Below are positions 1 to 9,146 of a stretch of 64,000 nucleotides of DNA, piece after piece. The position numbers and the translations under genes are program-made. How positions within the stretch are numbered: the first letter of the stretch is position 1; each line of letters opens with the position of its first letter. The stretch is from Ferrovibrio sp036381655 (lineage in GTDB: Bacteria > Pseudomonadota > Alphaproteobacteria > Ferrovibrionales > Ferrovibrionaceae): assembly GCF_036381655.1 (NCBI RefSeq), contig NZ_DASVCJ010000076.1:140467-204466 (forward strand). The letters run 5' to 3'. Under the pieces are notes generated by a model. That model had not been told where the DNA came from. It searched no databases and worked only from the letters and a program-made list of their open reading frames with translations.

Positions 1-1
1 T

Positions 2-385
2 CCGAATGACGGCTTGCAACTGGTGCGCTGCCGTATCACCAACGCCGTCAAATGCGTGCCGCCTGAGAACAAGCCGACGCCGGCCGAGACGAAGACCTGC
101 GTAACACATTTCCTCCGGCATGAAATCGAAGCTTTGAGCAGTTTGAAGGCCATTTTGGCGTTAGGGCAGATCGCCCATGTCGCCGTTTTGGATGCCATGA
201 AGGTCAAGCGCAGCACGGCGGCCTTCGGACATGGCGCCGAGAACCCATTGCCCGGCGGCGTCACCCTATTTTCCAGCTATCATTGCTCGCGTTACAACAC
301 GAATACCGGACGATTGACCGAGGCGATGTTCCACTCGGTCTTTGATCGGATCGCCGCTTTCACCAGGCGAGCGGCTCAGCCGTAG
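2..385 (+). CDS. Uracil-DNA glycosylase, family 4/5 (C-terminal part)
   Basis: The gene runs in from the left edge; an in-frame TTG at 14 is not the real start because homologous sequence continues upstream. These enzymes excise uracil (and deaminated bases) from DNA at the start of base excision repair. Visible are the NAVKCVPPENKP block, the second cysteine in TKTCVTHFL (both are expected 4Fe-4S ligands of thermostable-type UDGs), the LALGQIAH core and the SYHCSRYNT motif, which corresponds to the catalytic histidine loop. The RYNTNTGRLTEAMF ending is typical of the UdgB-like branch. It converges on the sulfite oxidase-like gene with a 10-base overlap of the 3' ends. The family is well supported; the exact subfamily is inferred. 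Confidence 0.85.
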   Translation, partial: PNDGLQLVRCRITNAVKCVPPENKPTPAETKTCVTHFLRHEIEALSSLKAILALGQIAHVAVLDAMKVKRSTAAFGHGAENPLPGGVTLFSSYHCSRYNTNTGRLTEAMFHSVFDRIAAFTRRAAQP

Positions 386-1047
386 CGCTGTTCCTGCCAG
401 GGATCGCCGGTATTGTGATAGCCGCGCACCTCCCAGTAGCCTGGCGCGTCGCGGTCAAGAAACGCGATATGCTTGATCCATTTGGCTGATTTCCAGAAAT
501 AGAATTGCGGCATGACGATCCGCACCGGTCCGCCATGCTCCCGCGTCAGCGGATTGCCCTCCCAGGAATGCGCCAGCAGCACATCGTCGGCGGCAAACAT
601 CTCCAGCGTGACATTGGTCGCATAGCCATCGTAGGACTGGAAAACGATATGCTTCGCCTCGGGCTTCGGCCTAACCAGTTTCAGGAAGTCCTTCGCCCTC
701 ACGCCGCTCCAGCGATTGTCGTAGCGTGACCATGCCGTCACGCAATGGATGTCGGAAACGCTGTCGCTCTGCGGCTGATCGAGGAAATCGTTCCAGGTCA
801 GCTTCACCGGATTCTCAACCAATCCGCCAGCGGTGAGTTGCCAGCGATCGAGCAGAATATTCGGCTGAACGCCGAGATCGAGAATGGGCCAGTCCCGCAC
901 CAGACGTTGCCCGGGCGGCAGGCGACGGCGATCCGATGAGCCTGTCTCGCCGGTCAGCAGGCGGCCTTCCCTGGCCCATTGCTGTTTCGAGGCGATCAGC
1001 TTGTCCTTGATTTGGCCGATCAGACCAGGCTTGTAGTCGTCGCTCAT
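376..1047 (-). CDS. Sulfite oxidase-like molybdopterin oxidoreductase
   Basis: A 223-residue protein of the sulfite oxidase / YedY-like fold that binds molybdopterin. The probable Mo-ligating cysteine is Cys102 in DIHCVTAWSRYDN, followed by the W-GV and AHSWEGNPLTREHGGPVR motifs common to cytosolic members of this family. There is no signal peptide and no heme or dimerisation domain, so it is shorter than true sulfite oxidases and its substrate is unknown. The start at 1047 was chosen because GAGGAGG lies just upstream; the frame stays open further but lacks support. It sits 26 bases downstream of smpB in the dapA-smpB transcription unit. Confidence 0.85.
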   Translation of the reverse strand: MSDDYKPGLIGQIKDKLIASKQQWAREGRLLTGETGSSDRRRLPPGQRLVRDWPILDLGVQPNILLDRWQLTAGGLVENPVKLTWNDFLDQPQSDSVSDIHCVTAWSRYDNRWSGVRAKDFLKLVRPKPEAKHIVFQSYDGYATNVTLEMFAADDVLLAHSWEGNPLTREHGGPVRIVMPQFYFWKSAKWIKHIAFLDRDAPGYWEVRGYHNTGDPWQEQRYG

Positions 1048-1073
1048 CGCAACCTCCTCGACCGGCGCCGCGA

Positions 1074-1535
1074 TCAACCTTTTTCGCGCATCAGCCGGTG
1101 CTTTTCCCGCTGCCAATCGCGCGCCTTCTCGGTTTCGCGCTTATCGTGCAACTTCTTGCCGCGTGCCAGGGCGATCTTGACCTTAGCCTTGCCACGCTCG
1201 TTGAAATATATGCTCAACGGCACCAGCGTCACCCCACCGCGCTTCAGGCTCCCGATGAGTTTACCGATTTCCTTGTGCTTGAGCAGAAGCTTGCGCTGCC
1301 GGCGCGGCTCGTGATTGAACCGGTTGGCGCCATGATACTCGGGGATATGGGAGTTGATCAGCCAGATTTCTCCGCCCTGCTCGGTGGCATAGGCGTCCTG
1401 CAGACTGGCGCGGCCTTCGCGCAGACTCTTCACCTCGGAGCCAAGCAGAACCACTCCGGCTTCGAAAATCTCATCCAGATGGTAATCGAAACGCGCACGG
1501 CGGTTTTCGGCCACCGTGCGCGATTGTTGTGCCAT
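1074..1535 (-). CDS. smpB: SsrA-binding protein SmpB
   Basis: SmpB binds tmRNA and delivers it to stalled ribosomes for trans-translation. The 153-residue sequence shows the standard features: ENRRARFDYHLDEIFEAGVVLLGSEVKSL at the N terminus, the EIWLINSHIPEY segment, RKLLLKHKEI, and a basic C-terminal tail (GKKLHDKRETEKARDWQREKHRLMREKG) that enters the ribosomal A site and decoding channel. The ATG lies four bases after the dapA stop codon, with an AAGAAG stretch inside the dapA end as possible ribosome binding site, so translation is probably coupled to dapA. No tmRNA gene was recognised in the window. Confidence 0.97.
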   Translation of the reverse strand: MAQQSRTVAENRRARFDYHLDEIFEAGVVLLGSEVKSLREGRASLQDAYATEQGGEIWLINSHIPEYHGANRFNHEPRRQRKLLLKHKEIGKLIGSLKRGGVTLVPLSIYFNERGKAKVKIALARGKKLHDKRETEKARDWQREKHRLMREKG

Positions 1536-1539
1536 GTAA

Positions 1540-2451
1540 CTACTTCTTCTTTTTCGCCTTGGACCTGGAGTCCTTCGGTCCCTTCAGGCCCGCGGCCTTG
1601 ACCGCAGCCTTCACTTTGGCCTGGGTTTCCTTGGTCGGTGTCACCAGGGGCAGCCGAACTTCGGAACTGCATATACCGAGCAGTTCTGCAGCAAATTTCA
1701 CCGGTCCCGGGCTCGCCTCGATGAACAAAGCGGTATGCAATGGCATGAGCTTTTCCTGGATGGCCAGAGCCTTGGCGTGATCGCCCCTCAGGCTTGCTTC
1801 CTGCATCTGCGCCACCAGCCGGGGGGCAATATTGCCGGTCACCGATATGCAGCCGGAGCCGCCATGGGCATTGAACGCGATCGCCGTTGCGTCATCGCCA
1901 TCCAGCATGCAGAACTTGCTGCCCGAGGCGGCACGCTGACGGAGCGGCCGCACAAGGTCGCCGGTCGCGTCCTTGACGCCGCGGATGCGGGGAAGCTTTG
2001 ACAGAGCCGCCATGGTTTCCACCGACATATCGATCACGCAGCGCGGCGGAATATTATAGATGAAGATCGGGATCCGGGTTGCGTCATGGATCGCTTTGTA
2101 ATGGGCGTACAATCCGGCCTGGGTCGGTTTGTTGTAGTACGGCGTCACGATTAGGGCGGCATCCGCACCGGCTTCCTGGGCATGGCGGGTCAGTTCGATC
2201 GCCTCGTCGGTCGAATTCGATCCGGTGCCTGCCATGACCGGCACCCGCCCGTGCGCCGCTTCGATGCAGATTTCAACCACGCGCCGATGCTCATCATGGC
2301 TGAGCGTCGGGGATTCACCTGTGGTGCCGACCGGGACAAGGCCATGCGTGCCCTCGGCGATCTGCCATTCGACCAGCTCGCCGAATGCTTTCTCGTCCAC
2401 TCTCCCCTTTTTGAACGGGGTTATCAGCGCGACGAACGAGCCCTTGAACAT
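1540..2451 (-). CDS. dapA: 4-hydroxy-tetrahydrodipicolinate synthase
   Basis: DapA condenses pyruvate and aspartate semialdehyde, the first committed step of lysine and diaminopimelate synthesis. All key residues are visible from the chosen start: Thr43-Thr44 in GTTGE, Tyr106 in YYNKP, Tyr132 and Arg137 in YNIPPR, and the Schiff-base Lys160 in GVKDATGD. The start at 2451 has AAGGA upstream and gives the family's normal N terminus; the open frame extends another 39 codons without homology. At 303 residues it is slightly longer than usual because of a lysine-rich tail ending SRSKAKKKK. It is the first gene of the dapA-smpB-oxidoreductase unit and divergent from the transglycosylase gene. Confidence 0.95.
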   Translation of the reverse strand: MFKGSFVALITPFKKGRVDEKAFGELVEWQIAEGTHGLVPVGTTGESPTLSHDEHRRVVEICIEAAHGRVPVMAGTGSNSTDEAIELTRHAQEAGADAALIVTPYYNKPTQAGLYAHYKAIHDATRIPIFIYNIPPRCVIDMSVETMAALSKLPRIRGVKDATGDLVRPLRQRAASGSKFCMLDGDDATAIAFNAHGGSGCISVTGNIAPRLVAQMQEASLRGDHAKALAIQEKLMPLHTALFIEASPGPVKFAAELLGICSSEVRLPLVTPTKETQAKVKAAVKAAGLKGPKDSRSKAKKKK

Positions 2452-2594
2452 CGTATATTCCTTGTTTTGCGCAAAAATCCGTATCGGATAGAAGGCGAAC
2501 ATACCCGCGCCCGCTTGCCCCTTCAAGAGCAAGCCATGCTTTTGCGTCGGTGTGCGCCCTGCTATCATCTACTTGCAATCACGAAAGATTCGTC

Positions 2595-4784
2595 GTGTCG
2601 ATAGCCCGCCTTGTCGCCCTTAGCAGGACCGCCGGCCGGACAATCCGGGGGGTACTGTTTGTTTTGATTTTTGGCCTGGGGCAGGCCCTGGCGGCTGTCC
2701 CCGTCCCGGACGACAAGCCGGCCCCTGAAGCCAGTACCGGCCTGAAGCGGGATGCGGCCCGATTATCCGCCGTGGCGTCTCCGGTTCCCATTCCAGCGGC
2801 CAAGCCGCTGCGGGGCACCCCGCCCGCCAAACCCGACAAGACAGAAGTTCCGGTGCGGCATCGGCTGCTGAGCAGTGTCGACCGCGAAATCGGCATCAAG
2901 GCGATGCGAGAGGTTGCCGCCAACCATTTTGACGCCGCCCGGCGGATCGCCTCCCGCGCCAAGGAACCGCTCGTCAGTGAATTGGTTCGCTGGCTTTGGC
3001 TGCAAACGCCTGCCAGCGGCGCTTCTTTCGATGAGATTGCCGCCTTTATCGAGGCCAAACCGGATTGGCCGGCGCGCGAGGCCCTGCTGAGGCGGGCTGA
3101 AGAGAGTATCGACGGCTCCGTTGGGGACAAACGCATTATTGCCTGGTTCGTGGACCATCCGCCTCAGAGCGGTCTTGGGATGCTGCGGTATGGGGAAGCG
3201 TTGGCCCGGCAAGGCCGGGACGCCGAGGCCTTTGCCGTTCTGCGCCGGGCCTGGGTGGAAGGCAATCTCGCAGTCCGGGACGAGAAGGCATTGTGGTCCG
3301 AATTCGGCGACCGCTTCACGGATGCGGACAATGCCGCCCGCGTCGATCGGCTGTTGTGGGACGAAAATATCGAAGCCGCAAAGCGAATGCTGCCGCGGCT
3401 TGCGCCGGACGCACGAAAGATCGCTAACGCCCGGATTGCGCTGGCAAGGAACGAACGCGGCGCCGACAAGCTGGTGGCGGCTCTGCCGCCGGCCCTCCGC
3501 GAGGATGGCGGGCTGGCTTATGACCGGTTGCGCTGGCAGCGGCGGCATGACATGGACGATGTCGTCGAAGCCATGCTGTACAACGCGCCCGACGATCTCG
3601 GCCGCGCGGAGAAATGGTGGGTCGAGCGTCGTTTCCGGGCCCGCAAGGCAATGGCCGAGGGGCGGATATCGGAAGCCTACCGGCTGGCGGCGGGACATGG
3701 TCTGAAGGGGGGGGCCGCGTATGCCGAGGCAGAGTGGCTGGCGGGTTGGATCGCCTTACGACTGCTGCAGGAGCCGCAGACGGCTTTAAAACACTTCACC
3801 AATCTGTCCAATAACGTCAGCTATCCCGTCAGCGTGGCGCGTGCGGCCTACTGGCTTGGACGGACCTATACGGCGTTGGGCAATGAGCAGGACGCCAAGC
3901 TGTGGTACACGCGGGCGGCCCAGCACAGCACTACCTTTTACGGCCAGCTGGCCGCTCATGCTCTGGATCCATTTCAGCCCTTGCAGCTCCCTCCAGAAGC
4001 GCATCCCACAGCCGGGGATCGGCATGAATTCGAGAAGCGGGAAGTGGTTCGGGCGGCGCGCATTCTCATGGAACTGGATGAGGAGGATCGTCTCAGGCCG
4101 TTCATCCTGCGGCTGGTCCACACAGCAAAGACGCCTGAGGAACATAAACTCGTCGCCCAATTTGCCCGCGAGTTGCGCCGCGTGGATTTGTCGGTGATGG
4201 CCAGCAAGCGCTCGGCCAGGCAGAACATCATCCTGGTGCGCGAGAGCTACCCGCTGGTCGACCCGATGCTGCGCATCAATACGCCGGAAACCGCTCTTGT
4301 GCTTTCCGTCGCCCGCCAGGAAAGCGAGTTCAACCAGCTTGCCGTCTCATCGGCCGGGGCACGGGGGCTGATGCAACTGATGCCGGCTACGGCGAAGCGC
4401 CTGTCCAAGGATCTGAAGCTCAGATTCCATCCGGCGAAGCTGACCGGCAGCGCCGCATACAACGTGCAGCTCGGCTCCCATTATCTCGACGCGCTGCTGG
4501 ACGATTGGGGCAACAATTATGTACTGGCTCTGGCTGCCTACAACGCTGGCGAAAACCGGGTGCGGCGCTGGATTCAGGATTGGGGCGACCCGCGGAATCC
4601 GTCCGTCGATGTGATCGACTGGATCGAGTTGATTCCTTTTTCCGAAACCCGGAACTATGTCCAGCGTGTGCTGGAAAGCGTGCAGGTATACCGCGCTCTG
4701 CTGAGCAGAGAGCCAACTCCGATCAATCGGCTGTATGTCGATTTAAGGGGAGCGCCACGGCAGGCCTGCAATGTTGGCTGCTGA
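2595..4784 (+). CDS. Soluble lytic murein transglycosylase
   Basis: A periplasmic Slt70-like enzyme that cleaves the glycan strands of peptidoglycan with formation of 1,6-anhydromuramic acid. From the GTG at 2595 it starts with a signal sequence (hydrophobic GVLFVLIFGLGQALA), followed by a long alpha-helical superhelical region of TPR-like character and a C-terminal SLT domain: ARQESEFN with catalytic Glu about residue 576, then GARGLMQLMPATA and ALAAYNAGENRV. The start is uncertain: the frame also opens at 2550, but the GTG places the signal peptide closer to the N terminus. Divergent from dapA and 24 bases upstream of the dehalogenase gene. Confidence 0.92.
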   Translation: MSIARLVALSRTAGRTIRGVLFVLIFGLGQALAAVPVPDDKPAPEASTGLKRDAARLSAVASPVPIPAAKPLRGTPPAKPDKTEVPVRHRLLSSVDREIGIKAMREVAANHFDAARRIASRAKEPLVSELVRWLWLQTPASGASFDEIAAFIEAKPDWPAREALLRRAEESIDGSVGDKRIIAWFVDHPPQSGLGMLRYGEALARQGRDAEAFAVLRRAWVEGNLAVRDEKALWSEFGDRFTDADNAARVDRLLWDENIEAAKRMLPRLAPDARKIANARIALARNERGADKLVAALPPALREDGGLAYDRLRWQRRHDMDDVVEAMLYNAPDDLGRAEKWWVERRFRARKAMAEGRISEAYRLAAGHGLKGGAAYAEAEWLAGWIALRLLQEPQTALKHFTNLSNNVSYPVSVARAAYWLGRTYTALGNEQDAKLWYTRAAQHSTTFYGQLAAHALDPFQPLQLPPEAHPTAGDRHEFEKREVVRAARILMELDEEDRLRPFILRLVHTAKTPEEHKLVAQFARELRRVDLSVMASKRSARQNIILVRESYPLVDPMLRINTPETALVLSVARQESEFNQLAVSSAGARGLMQLMPATAKRLSKDLKLRFHPAKLTGSAAYNVQLGSHYLDALLDDWGNNYVLALAAYNAGENRVRRWIQDWGDPRNPSVDVIDWIELIPFSETRNYVQRVLESVQVYRALLSREPTPINRLYVDLRGAPRQACNVGC

Positions 4785-4808
4785 TCTTTTCGCATTCCGG
4801 AGGCGACG

Positions 4809-5495
4809 ATGAACCGTGCACCACGCAATATCAAGGCTTGCATATTCGACGCCTACGGCACTTTGTTCGACGTAAATGCTGCAGCGCGAGCCCTGGGCGA
4901 CGAACTGGGTGATGTATGGCTCCCCCTGGCAGAACTTTGGCGCGCCCGGCAACTCAATTACTCCTGGCTGCGGAGTCTGACGGGCGCCCATGTTGACTTC
5001 TGGCAGGTCACTGCCGATGCGCTTGATTTCGTTTTGGAGAATTACAAAATCAACGATCCGGCGTTGCGTCAGCGATTGCTCGACCTCTATTTCAATGCGG
5101 CCTGCTTTCCGGAAGTGCCGGCGATGCTGCAACGACTCAAGGCGGCCGGGCTAATAACCGGCATCCTTTCGAACGGGGCGCCCGCCATGCTGGAGGCTGC
5201 TTGCCATACCGCCGGCGTCGCCGACCTGCTGGATCATGTCATTTCAGTGGAGGAAATTGGCGTCTTCAAACCCGATCCCCGTGTCTATACGCTGGTCACC
5301 GATCGCCTGAAAATACCGGCCGATGCCGTTGCCTTCCACAGCAGCAACGGCTGGGATGCCCATGCGGGAAAGCGTTCTGGCTTTTTCTCGATCTGGATCA
5401 ACCGCACCGGACAGCCGCGCGAAAGGCTGCCGAACCCGCCGGATGTCATCCTGAACGACCTTTCCGAGGTTCCGGGTATTCTGGGGGTGGCATGA
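4809..5495 (+). CDS. Haloacid dehalogenase, type II (HAD superfamily)
   Basis: A 228-residue cytosolic enzyme resembling (S)-2-haloacid dehalogenases, which hydrolyse L-2-haloalkanoates through an aspartyl ester. The full catalytic set of this subfamily can be aligned: nucleophile Asp14 in FDAYGTLFD, Thr18, Arg45, Ser121 in LSNG, Lys154 and Tyr160 in KPDPRVY, and the SSNGWDA signature (residues 178-184) that separates these enzymes from ordinary HAD phosphatases. GGAGGCGACG precedes the ATG. The stop overlaps the start of the next gene by ATGA, so the hydrolase is translationally coupled. The natural substrate is unknown. Confidence 0.9.
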   Translation: MNRAPRNIKACIFDAYGTLFDVNAAARALGDELGDVWLPLAELWRARQLNYSWLRSLTGAHVDFWQVTADALDFVLENYKINDPALRQRLLDLYFNAACFPEVPAMLQRLKAAGLITGILSNGAPAMLEAACHTAGVADLLDHVISVEEIGVFKPDPRVYTLVTDRLKIPADAVAFHSSNGWDAHAGKRSGFFSIWINRTGQPRERLPNPPDVILNDLSEVPGILGVA

Positions 5496-6358
5496 CGGCA
5501 GCCGACTATGCCGAACGCTATTTTCGCGCCCAGGATGGATTACGGCTCTACTATCGGGATTACGGCAATCCCCATTCGCCGCGGCCGCCGCTGCTCTGTC
5601 TTGCCGGCCTGACAAGAAACAGCAAGGATTTTCACGATATCGCCTGCCGCCATGCGGAAGCCCGGCGGGTCATCGCCCTCGACTTCCGTGGCCGGGGGCG
5701 TTCCGATTACGACCCGGATTATCGGAATTATCAGGTTCTGGTTTATCTCTCCGACGTTCTGCACCTTCTCGTCGTGACGCAATGCCATCGCGTGGTAGTT
5801 CTCGGAACGTCGATGGGAGGTCTCGTCGCGATGGCAATGGGCGCGGCGAATCCTGCATCCCTCGTCGGAGTCATCCTGAATGATATCGGCCCGGAAATCG
5901 CTTCCTTGGGCAAGCAGCGCATCGTCAGCGATCTCGGGGCAGACATCCACTTCCCCGATTATCAGGCTGCCGCCGCAGCCTGGCAAAAAAGCGGGGCTGG
6001 CATCTATCCGAAAATGGAAGCCGCGGGCTGGCTGAAACTGGCCCAGACCACGTTTACGGAGGATAAGCGCCGCGGCGGTGTACGGCCTGACTATGACCCG
6101 AAGATCGCCCGGGCAATGGACGAGCAGTCGAAAGAGCCAGTGCCTGATCTCTGGCCGCTGTTTCGCGGCTTGAGGAATGTGCCGGTGCTGACCCTGCGGG
6201 GCGCGCTTTCCGACCTGCTTTCTGCGGAGACCCTTGTCCGCATGAAGCGTGAACATGCCGGCATGACGCCGGTGACTGTACCCGATGTCGGGCACGCGCC
6301 GATGCTGGACGAGCCGGTGGCGCAGACGGCGATCGACGATTTCCTGGCCCATCTATGA
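5492..6358 (+). CDS. Alpha/beta hydrolase
   Basis: A 288-residue alpha/beta-hydrolase fold protein without signal peptide. The nucleophile elbow is GTSMGG with Ser107; the acid is probably the Asp in GALSDLLSA and the base the His in VPDVGHAPML near the C terminus. The FRGRGRSDYDPDY stretch is common in the lactonase/epoxide hydrolase-like branch. The start was set at the ATG that overlaps the dehalogenase stop (ATGA); the open frame upstream is only the shadow of the dehalogenase gene. Its own stop overlaps the gamma-glutamyltransferase start in the same way. The substrate cannot be assigned from sequence. Confidence 0.88.
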   Translation: MTAADYAERYFRAQDGLRLYYRDYGNPHSPRPPLLCLAGLTRNSKDFHDIACRHAEARRVIALDFRGRGRSDYDPDYRNYQVLVYLSDVLHLLVVTQCHRVVVLGTSMGGLVAMAMGAANPASLVGVILNDIGPEIASLGKQRIVSDLGADIHFPDYQAAAAAWQKSGAGIYPKMEAAGWLKLAQTTFTEDKRRGGVRPDYDPKIARAMDEQSKEPVPDLWPLFRGLRNVPVLTLRGALSDLLSAETLVRMKREHAGMTPVTVPDVGHAPMLDEPVAQTAIDDFLAHL

Positions 6359-8088
6359 AGCGCGCTGCCCTAGCCCTCGCGGCGATGTGCCTGTCCGCCG
6401 TCTCGGCCCTGGCGCAGCCTGCGCCGGCACCGGAAGCGGCATCGGGGCGTCAAATCAAGGCAGTCGTCTCCGCCAGCCGGGAAATGGTGGTCGCGGCCAA
6501 CCCTCTGGCCGCCCAAGCCGGCCTCGATATCCTGCATAAAGGCGGCAGCGCGTTGGATGCGGCGATCGCGGTGCAGATGGTGCTCAATCTGGTCGAGCCG
6601 CAGTCTTCCGGCATCGGTGGCGGCGCCTTCATTCTCTATTGGGACGCCAAGCAGAACCTGCTGTACAGCTATGACGGCAGGGAAGCAGCCCCTGCCGCCG
6701 CCAAGCCGAACCGCTTTCTCAAGCCGGATGGCGAACCCATGCCCTTCGCGGAAGCAGTCGTGGGCGGCCGCTCGGTCGGCGTACCGGGGGTGCTGCGGGC
6801 GTTGGAGATGGCGCATGAGGCGCATGGGCGGCTGCCCTGGGCCGATTTGTTCCAGCCGGCTATCCATATGGCTGAGGATGGGTTCCTGGTCTCCCCTCGC
6901 CTGCACAAACTGCTGGACGCCGATTTTGCCTTGCGTCGTGACCCTGAGGCGCGGGCATTGTTTTACGACGATGACGGCAAGGCCATCGCAACAGGGGCCC
7001 GGCTGCGCAATCCCGCACTCGCCGACACATTCCGCCGGATCGCCGCAGATGGCGCCGATGCCTTCTATCATGGCTCCATCGCTCAGGCGATTGTCGCTGC
7101 CGTTCGTGCGCATCCGAGCAACCCCGGCGACATGACGCTCAGCGACTTGACCTCGTATCGGGCCGTACTGCGCCCGCCGCTCTGCGGCCGCTTTCGCCTG
7201 TTTACGCTGTGCGGCTTCGGTCCGCCGAGCTCGGGCGGAATCGCCACGCTGCAGATCCTTGGCATCCTCGAGGCCCTTGGGCCGGCCGAAGCCGGCAATA
7301 TCACGCCGGCAGACATCCACCGCTACGCGGAGGCGGCGCGGCTCGCTTTCGCCGATAGAAATGCCTATGTCGCCGATCCGGACTTCGTGCCGGTGCCGGT
7401 CGATGGCCTGATCGACAAGGCGTATCTGGCCGAGCGTGCAAGGTTGATCCAGCCGGGCCATAGCCTTGGCATCGCCGCTCCCGGGGATCCGCCGGGCCGC
7501 CGCGGCGAAATCCCACCCTTTGGCTATGGCCTGCCCGAAGCCGGCACCAGCCATATCTCGATCATCGATGCCGCAGGCAATGCCCTGTCGATGACAACCA
7601 CAATTGAAAGCGCCTTCGGCGCGCGACTGATGGTAAGTGGCTTTCTGCTCAACAATGAACTCACGGATTTTTCCTTCCTGCCGGAGCGCGACGGCCATGC
7701 GGTCGCCAATCGGGTGGAAGCCGGAAAACGGCCGCGCAGCTCCATGGCGCCAACCATTCTGTTCGATGCCACCAACGATCTGTATGGCGTCATCGGCTCA
7801 CCCGGCGGCAGTTCCATCATCAATTACGTAACTACCAGCATCTGGCTCATGCTGGACAAAGGCTACGGCCTGCAGGAGGCTTTCGATCTCCCCCATTTCG
7901 GCAGCCGCAACGGCCCGGTCGAACTCGAGACGGATGCGCCGGCAAGCTGGGATGCGGCGCTGGAAAAGCTCGGGGACAAGGTGCGAAGGCTGGAATTTAC
8001 CAGCGGCCTGCATGGTATAGTCCGCGGTCCGCATGGCTGGATCGGGGCGGCCGATCCACGCCGCGAAGGCATCGCTATCGGAGATTGA
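6355..8088 (+). CDS. ggt: Gamma-glutamyltransferase
   Basis: A periplasmic Ntn-hydrolase that transfers or hydrolyses the gamma-glutamyl group of glutathione and related compounds. Residues 1-20 form a signal peptide (cleavage near ALA-QPAP). The large subunit carries SGIGGGAFILYW; autocleavage is expected before Thr398 in GTSHISIID, which becomes the nucleophile of the small subunit, followed by the LLNNELTDFSF and RPRSSMAPTI motifs and the GSPGGSSI block. Length (577 residues) is normal. The ATGA overlap with the upstream hydrolase and a short gap to the dehydratase gene indicate one operon from the transglycosylase or dehalogenase onward. Confidence 0.95.
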   Translation: MKRAALALAAMCLSAVSALAQPAPAPEAASGRQIKAVVSASREMVVAANPLAAQAGLDILHKGGSALDAAIAVQMVLNLVEPQSSGIGGGAFILYWDAKQNLLYSYDGREAAPAAAKPNRFLKPDGEPMPFAEAVVGGRSVGVPGVLRALEMAHEAHGRLPWADLFQPAIHMAEDGFLVSPRLHKLLDADFALRRDPEARALFYDDDGKAIATGARLRNPALADTFRRIAADGADAFYHGSIAQAIVAAVRAHPSNPGDMTLSDLTSYRAVLRPPLCGRFRLFTLCGFGPPSSGGIATLQILGILEALGPAEAGNITPADIHRYAEAARLAFADRNAYVADPDFVPVPVDGLIDKAYLAERARLIQPGHSLGIAAPGDPPGRRGEIPPFGYGLPEAGTSHISIIDAAGNALSMTTTIESAFGARLMVSGFLLNNELTDFSFLPERDGHAVANRVEAGKRPRSSMAPTILFDATNDLYGVIGSPGGSSIINYVTTSIWLMLDKGYGLQEAFDLPHFGSRNGPVELETDAPASWDAALEKLGDKVRRLEFTSGLHGIVRGPHGWIGAADPRREGIAIGD

Positions 8089-8091
8089 TTT

Positions 8092-9099
8092 ATGAATGCA
8101 CCGACGGAGCTTCCCTCACTTCCGACCATCGCCGATGTCGAGGATGCGGCAAGGCAGCTACGAGGCATTGCCGTTCGCACGCCTGTTCTGGAAAACCCCT
8201 TGCTAAACGAAAAACTGGGCGGGCGTCTGCTGCTCAAGGCGGAGCCGTTGCAATTGGCCGGCTCCTTCAAGTTCCGTGGCGCCTATAATCGTATCAGCCG
8301 CCTGTCCGCAGCTGAACGTCAGCGTGGCGTGGTCGCTTATTCCTCCGGCAATCATGCGCAAGGCACCGCCTATGCCGCGAAGATCTGCGGCACACCGGCC
8401 GTGATCGTGATGCCGGCCGATGCACCCGAAATCAAGATCGCCAATACCCGCGCCTATGGCGCAGAAGTCGTGCTGTATGACCGCTACAAGGAAGATCGCG
8501 AGGAGATCGGCAAGCGCTATGCCCGCGATCGCGGCATGACTGTCGTTCCCCCCTTCAATGATCCTTACATCATCTCCGGCCAAGGCACTATCGGCCTTGA
8601 AATTGCGGTACAGTGTGCCGAGCGTGACGGCAAGCCCGATGTGGTGGTCGCTCCGGCATCGGGCGGCGGGTTGATCGCCGGCGTGTCGCTTGCCATCAAG
8701 GATCGCCATCCTGATTGCGCTGTCTATTGCGCGGAGCCGGACAAGTTCGACGACATCAGCCGCTCCCTGGCCGCAGGCAAGATTTGCAGCCATGATGGCA
8801 GCGGGAAAACCTTCTGCGACGCATTGATGGCGCCCCATCCGGGCGACATCACCTATGGCGTGATGTCGACAAACCTTGCCGGCGGCGTCACTGCCACGGA
8901 CGACGAAGTTGAAATCGCCATCGCGACGGCCTTCCACTATTTCAAGCTGGTGGTAGAGCCCGGCGGAGCTGTGGCGCTTGCCAGCATTCTGAACGGCAAA
9001 ATTCCGTGCGCTAAGCGCACGGTGGTGGCGGTCGCCTCCGGCGGAAATATTGACTCCACCCTGTTCTCGGAGATTATCGGCCGTACCAAACCCGTGTAA
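8092..9099 (+). CDS. Threonine/serine dehydratase-like PLP enzyme
   Basis: A fold-type II PLP enzyme of 335 residues. The cofactor lysine is Lys60 in GSFKFRGAYN, the substrate-binding SSGNHAQG loop follows, and ASGGGLIAG is the phosphate-binding glycine loop. No C-terminal ACT regulatory domain is present, so it resembles catabolic or short threonine dehydratases, or serine/hydroxyaspartate-type enzymes such as serine racemase, rather than biosynthetic IlvA. GGAG lies eight bases before the ATG. It follows ggt by three bases. The reaction (2-oxobutyrate from threonine or pyruvate from serine) is inferred from the family. Confidence 0.88.
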   Translation: MNAPTELPSLPTIADVEDAARQLRGIAVRTPVLENPLLNEKLGGRLLLKAEPLQLAGSFKFRGAYNRISRLSAAERQRGVVAYSSGNHAQGTAYAAKICGTPAVIVMPADAPEIKIANTRAYGAEVVLYDRYKEDREEIGKRYARDRGMTVVPPFNDPYIISGQGTIGLEIAVQCAERDGKPDVVVAPASGGGLIAGVSLAIKDRHPDCAVYCAEPDKFDDISRSLAAGKICSHDGSGKTFCDALMAPHPGDITYGVMSTNLAGGVTATDDEVEIAIATAFHYFKLVVEPGGAVALASILNGKIPCAKRTVVAVASGGNIDSTLFSEIIGRTKPV

Positions 9100-9146
9100 G
9101 CGATTTCATTCAGCCCCGATCGACGAGAGACCCTAGGGAGAGACAA

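Noticed and set aside
2542..2568. TTGCGT...TATCAT as promoter of the transglycosylase gene
   Set aside because: The spacer is only 15 bases and the -35 match is weak; not listed as a feature.
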